A stretch of DNA of 64,000 nt from an uncultured Bacilli bacterium (lineage in GTDB: Bacteria > Bacillota_I > Bacilli_A > RF39 > UBA660). The translations under genes were made by a program, and so were the position numbers. Where the stretch lies: NCBI GenBank assembly GCA_934086485.1, contig CAKOIF010000003.1:1-64000 (forward strand), given 5' to 3'. This document shows, piece by piece, positions 60,797 through 64,000 of this stretch (position 1 is the stretch's first letter; each line of letters starts with the position of its first letter). The notes beneath the pieces are model-generated. The model was given only the letters and a program-made list of their open reading frames with translations. It did no database searches and was not told where the DNA came from.

Positions 60797-60835
60797 TAAC
60801 TATATTTTTTCTTTGTCAATAGATAAAAATTTATA

Positions 60836-62818
60836 TTATAATTCAAATTGAGAATTATAAAGTTTAGCATAAAAGCCATCTTTTTCCATAAGTTCATCAT
60901 GAGAACCTTGTTCTATAATATTACCCTCATTCATAACAAGTATTAAATCTGCATTTTTTATTGTTGAAAGTCTGTGGGCAATTATAAATGAGGTTTTATT
61001 CTCCATTAATTTATCCATAGCTTTTTGCACAAGTTCTTCGGTTCTTGTATCAACATTTGAAGTCGCTTCATCAAGTATTAAAAGAGGCGCTTTTTCACAC
61101 ATACCTCTTGCAATAGTAAGAAGTTGTTTTTGCCCTGCAGAAATATTATCATTTTCAGATATTACTGTATCATAATTATTTGGAAGCGTTTTAATAAAAT
61201 GATCTAGTCCAATATATTTACATACACTTTCAATTTCTTTATCAGTAATTTTTGAATTATTATATCTAATATTATCTTTAACAGTTCCTTCGAAAAGCCA
61301 TGTATCTTGAAGTACCATTGTAAATAAACTATGAACATTTTCTCTTGTTAAATTAGAAATACTTTTACCATCAATGGTTATATCACCATCATGGATATCG
61401 TAAAACTTCATAAGTAAATTAACCATTGTAGTTTTACCAGCACCAGTTGGACCAACAATTGCAATCTTTTGACCTGATTTTACATCTGCAGAGAAATTCT
61501 TAATAATAGTTTTACCATTTTCATCATATTTAAATGATACATTTTTAAACTCTATATTACCTTTTACATCATTTTTAAGAAGTTTATCTTTATTTTCTTC
61601 TTTAGACATTTCTTCTTCATCTAGAAATTCAAATACTCTTTCTGAAGATGCTAAAGCTGACTGAATAAAAGTAAACTCTTGAGCAATTGAGGATAGTGGC
61701 ATTGTAAATAATCTAACATAGGTAATAAAGGCAATAATAACACCAAATGAGATTTTACCATTCATAGTAAGAAGTGCTCCAACGATGCATACTGCAACAT
61801 AACCAAAATTACCAACAAAGCCCATCATTGGATGCATAAGTCCAGATAAGAACCCACTTTTTCTACTACATTCACTTACTTCATTATTTATTTTATCAAA
61901 CTTTTTATTAGCATCATCTTGACCATTATAAACTTTAACAACATTTAATCCCGAATATATTTCTTCAATATGACTATTAAGTTTACCTAAACCTTCTTGT
62001 CTTTTTACAAAATATTTTTGACTTTTTAAAAGAACAATTGCCATAAATACAAAGCCTAATAATGAAGAAATTATAGCAGTAACACTCATAAGAGCATTTG
62101 TCTTAAACATCATTATAATTGATCCTAAAAGTAGTGTTACATTGCTAGCAAGAGCTGATAATGAATTATTAAGTGTTTGAGCAAGAGTATCAACATCATT
62201 TGTTACTCTTGAAAGTACGTCACCAGTTTGATGATTATCAAAATATTTAAGTGGTAATTTATTTATTTTATGTGAAATTCTTCCTCGAAGTTTTCTTGCA
62301 AAATTATTTGAAACATGTGTCATTGAAAAAGATTGTAAAAAGTTAAATATTGCACTTACAAAATATATTGTTAAAAGCATAGTGCATATTGTTTTAATTT
62401 TATCAATATCCATTTTAGGTTTAATTACCTTTTGGATGCTTTCTGGCATCTCATCAAGTGCTTTATATAACTCATTTGTATTCATATCCTTGTTAAGATT
62501 TTGAATAATTTTTGTATATTCTATTTGATCACTTGCATTTACTATTACTCCATCAATTACAATATTCTTTCCAAAAGAAGTAGTAAGGCTATCATTTAAA
62601 ATATTTAAATTTTTAGTATTAATAACTAGTCCTTTTTGAATTTCATCAGTTAATTTAGAAAGTCTATTTGGAGCACTAATTGTTAAAGTGGAACCAAAAA
62701 TTGCTAGAATTAAACTTATGAATATAAGTACTTTAAAAGGTTTTAATTCTAAAATTAATCTTTTTAAAGAACCTTTAAAGTCTTTAGCATTTTCCATTTT
62801 TTTATTATGCATTTTCAA
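60836..62818 (-). CDS. ABC exporter half-transporter (type IV, canonical NBD side)
   Basis: 660 residues. A six-helix transmembrane domain (about 30-395, with a 70-residue extracellular loop after the first helix) is joined to an ABC domain with GPTGAGKTT, a signature ISAGQKQL, Walker B LLILDEATSNVD with the catalytic Glu, and H-loop IAHRLST. The neighbour at 62805-64000 is a second half-transporter with degenerate catalytic residues, so the two should form a heterodimer like LmrCD or BmrCD that exports drugs, lipids or peptides. Genes overlap by 14 bases. Motifs are otherwise complete. Confidence 0.93.
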   Translation of the reverse strand: MKMHNKKMENAKDFKGSLKRLILELKPFKVLIFISLILAIFGSTLTISAPNRLSKLTDEIQKGLVINTKNLNILNDSLTTSFGKNIVIDGVIVNASDQIEYTKIIQNLNKDMNTNELYKALDEMPESIQKVIKPKMDIDKIKTICTMLLTIYFVSAIFNFLQSFSMTHVSNNFARKLRGRISHKINKLPLKYFDNHQTGDVLSRVTNDVDTLAQTLNNSLSALASNVTLLLGSIIMMFKTNALMSVTAIISSLLGFVFMAIVLLKSQKYFVKRQEGLGKLNSHIEEIYSGLNVVKVYNGQDDANKKFDKINNEVSECSRKSGFLSGLMHPMMGFVGNFGYVAVCIVGALLTMNGKISFGVIIAFITYVRLFTMPLSSIAQEFTFIQSALASSERVFEFLDEEEMSKEENKDKLLKNDVKGNIEFKNVSFKYDENGKTIIKNFSADVKSGQKIAIVGPTGAGKTTMVNLLMKFYDIHDGDITIDGKSISNLTRENVHSLFTMVLQDTWLFEGTVKDNIRYNNSKITDKEIESVCKYIGLDHFIKTLPNNYDTVISENDNISAGQKQLLTIARGMCEKAPLLILDEATSNVDTRTEELVQKAMDKLMENKTSFIIAHRLSTIKNADLILVMNEGNIIEQGSHDELMEKDGFYAKLYNSQFEL

Positions 62819-64000
62819 GCTCCTTTCTAGAAAGTTGAGAATAAGCTATTTCTTTATAAACATCACAATTTTTTAATAACTGTTTATGTGTTCCTATTCC
62901 CACGACATTACCATTATCAAGTACAACAATTTTATCTGCATTAAGTATTGTACCTATTCTTTGAGCCACAATTAAAGTTGTTGCATCTTTTACATTTTCT
63001 TTTAAAGCTTTTCTTAAAACAGAATCAGTCTTATAATCAAGAGCGGAAAAAGAGTCATCAAAAATATATATTTCTGGATCTTTAGCAATTGCTCTTGCAA
63101 TAGAAAGTCTTTGTTTTTGTCCACCAGAGACATTTGTTCCTCCGGAAGCTATATGTGAATCTATGCCTTTGTCCATTTTAGATACAAAATCATACCCCTG
63201 TGCAATTTTAAGTGCTTCCGCAACTTTTTCTTTAGTAATTTTTTTATTAGATTTACCATAAGAGACATTATATTTAACAGTTCCATCAAACATAACGGCT
63301 TTTTGAGAAACATAACCAAGTTTATTATGTAAAGATTCAAAAGTATAATCTTTTACATTAACACCATCAATTAAAACTTCTCCATCGGAAGCATCATAAA
63401 ATCTTGGAACTAAGTTAATAAGTGTACTTTTACCACTACCAGTTGAACCTATAAAAGCAATAGTTTGACCTTTTTCTACCTTAAAAGAAATATTTTTTAG
63501 TAAATATTCATCAGCATCTGGATATTTAAATGAAACATTTTTAAATTCAACTGTACCTGTTTCTTTTGTTTCACCATTAAATAAGCCTTCATTAACTGTT
63601 AATTTTTCATCAAGAACTTCGTTAATTCTGGTTGCGGACACATTAGCTCTAGGAAGCATCATAAATATCATAGAAAGCATTATAAATGACATAATTATTT
63701 GCATTGCATAAGTTGAAAATACAACCATATCACCAAAAAGTGTAAGTTTATCAGCCATTATAGAATTATTAATAAGATTTGCACCAATAAAATAAATTCC
63801 TAAAGTTAAAGTATACATTACCATTTGCATAACTGGTTCCATTACAGCAAAACATTTTTGGTTAAATAGTTGTGTATTTGTTAAATCATCATTTTCTTTT
63901 TGAAATTTATCTTCTTGGAAATTCTCAGCATTAAAAGCACGAACTACTCTTATACCAGTTAAATTTTCTCTTGTTACACGATTAACTTTATCAATTAATT
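62805..64000 (-). CDS. ABC exporter half-transporter (degenerate NBD side), partial at window edge
   Basis: The frame stays open from the stop at 62805 to the right edge; upstream codons read LIDKVNRVTRENLTGIRVVR, a usual exporter loop, so the internal ATG near 63842 is not the true start. The ABC domain has GSTGSGKST and VSGGQKQR, but Walker B ends IFDDSFSALD, with Asp for the catalytic Glu, and the H-loop is VAQRI with Gln for His. That is the mark of the degenerate site of heterodimeric exporters. It pairs with the product of the following, overlapping gene. The N-terminal membrane helices lie outside the window. Confidence 0.93.
   Translation of the reverse strand, partial: LIDKVNRVTRENLTGIRVVRAFNAENFQEDKFQKENDDLTNTQLFNQKCFAVMEPVMQMVMYTLTLGIYFIGANLINNSIMADKLTLFGDMVVFSTYAMQIIMSFIMLSMIFMMLPRANVSATRINEVLDEKLTVNEGLFNGETKETGTVEFKNVSFKYPDADEYLLKNISFKVEKGQTIAFIGSTGSGKSTLINLVPRFYDASDGEVLIDGVNVKDYTFESLHNKLGYVSQKAVMFDGTVKYNVSYGKSNKKITKEKVAEALKIAQGYDFVSKMDKGIDSHIASGGTNVSGGQKQRLSIARAIAKDPEIYIFDDSFSALDYKTDSVLRKALKENVKDATTLIVAQRIGTILNADKIVVLDNGNVVGIGTHKQLLKNCDVYKEIAYSQLSRKELENA

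Noticed and set aside
1..64000. Mycoplasma-type code (TGA as Trp)
   Set aside because: TGA closes real genes (for example at 52927 and 32622) and Trp codons in conserved proteins such as S2 are TGG.
1..64000. CRISPR arrays, tRNA or rRNA genes
   Set aside because: No regularly spaced repeats with unique spacers and no cloverleaf or rRNA-like sequence could be found by reading both strands.

Overview
The window is a stretch of a very AT-rich (about 30% G+C or less), low-GC Gram-positive-type bacterial chromosome. The standard bacterial code is used: TGG encodes Trp and TGA is a genuine stop. Ribosome-binding sites often match the full anti-Shine-Dalgarno (AGGTGAT, GGAGG). The gene content (rpsB-tsf, a SAM-I riboswitch on metK, a Trp T-box on trpS, AddAB, an RNase J-family protein, SipW/TasA-type secreted proteins, YetF/DUF421, DUF1653, Smr) points to Bacilli or a related deep Firmicutes/Tenericutes-like gut lineage. 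That placement is inference from gene content; no rRNA is present.

Layout. 1-10.3 kb is an accessory, defence-rich region. It holds a truncated GT-C-like membrane protein, a two-gene module built around an RloC/PrrC-like ATPase with a zinc-hook motif and a candidate HEPN nuclease triad, an RloA/RloB (AbiL-type) pair beside a decayed second RloB, two TasA-like secreted proteins, and an Abi_2 (AbiD/AbiF) HEPN protein followed by a small structured RNA and bracketed by repeats. 10.3-29.8 kb is mostly housekeeping: an RNase J paralogue with altered metal ligands, an FtsX-type ABC transporter, a second ABC/CPBP operon, a DHH-CBS pyrophosphatase, a Fic protein lacking its catalytic His, uvrB, queH, a sugar kinase, an AbiE toxin-antitoxin pair, and tsf-rpsB.

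29.9-35.8 kb is the most unusual region. A near-consensus promoter drives a 12-codon micro-ORF with a strong ribosome-binding site. It is followed by an AsnRS/AsnA-like class II synthetase paralogue, a SAM methyltransferase, a HisRS/HisZ-like paralogue, a small P-loop kinase-like protein and two MccF-like S66 peptidases, ending at an intrinsic terminator. The parts list resembles microcin C-type peptide-nucleotide systems (short precursor peptide, adenylate-forming enzyme, methyltransferase, MccF immunity peptidase), but there is no MccB/ThiF enzyme. I propose it as a candidate undescribed peptide-nucleotide or aminoacyl-adenylate-like natural product locus. An IS1595-like remnant lies directly upstream of its promoter.

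36.4-64 kb holds cell-envelope genes (D,D-carboxypeptidase, surface proteins, CPBP protease), an operon of unknown helical-repeat proteins, decayed surface-protein fragments, an orphan substrate-binding protein, addAB (apparently leaderless), a pseudo-histidine kinase, an AMP-forming ligase, an ABC-F protein, metK under a SAM-I riboswitch with a NUDIX fragment at its 3' end, trpS under a T-box, and a heterodimeric ABC exporter cut by the window edge. No tRNA, rRNA, CRISPR array or replication origin was seen.
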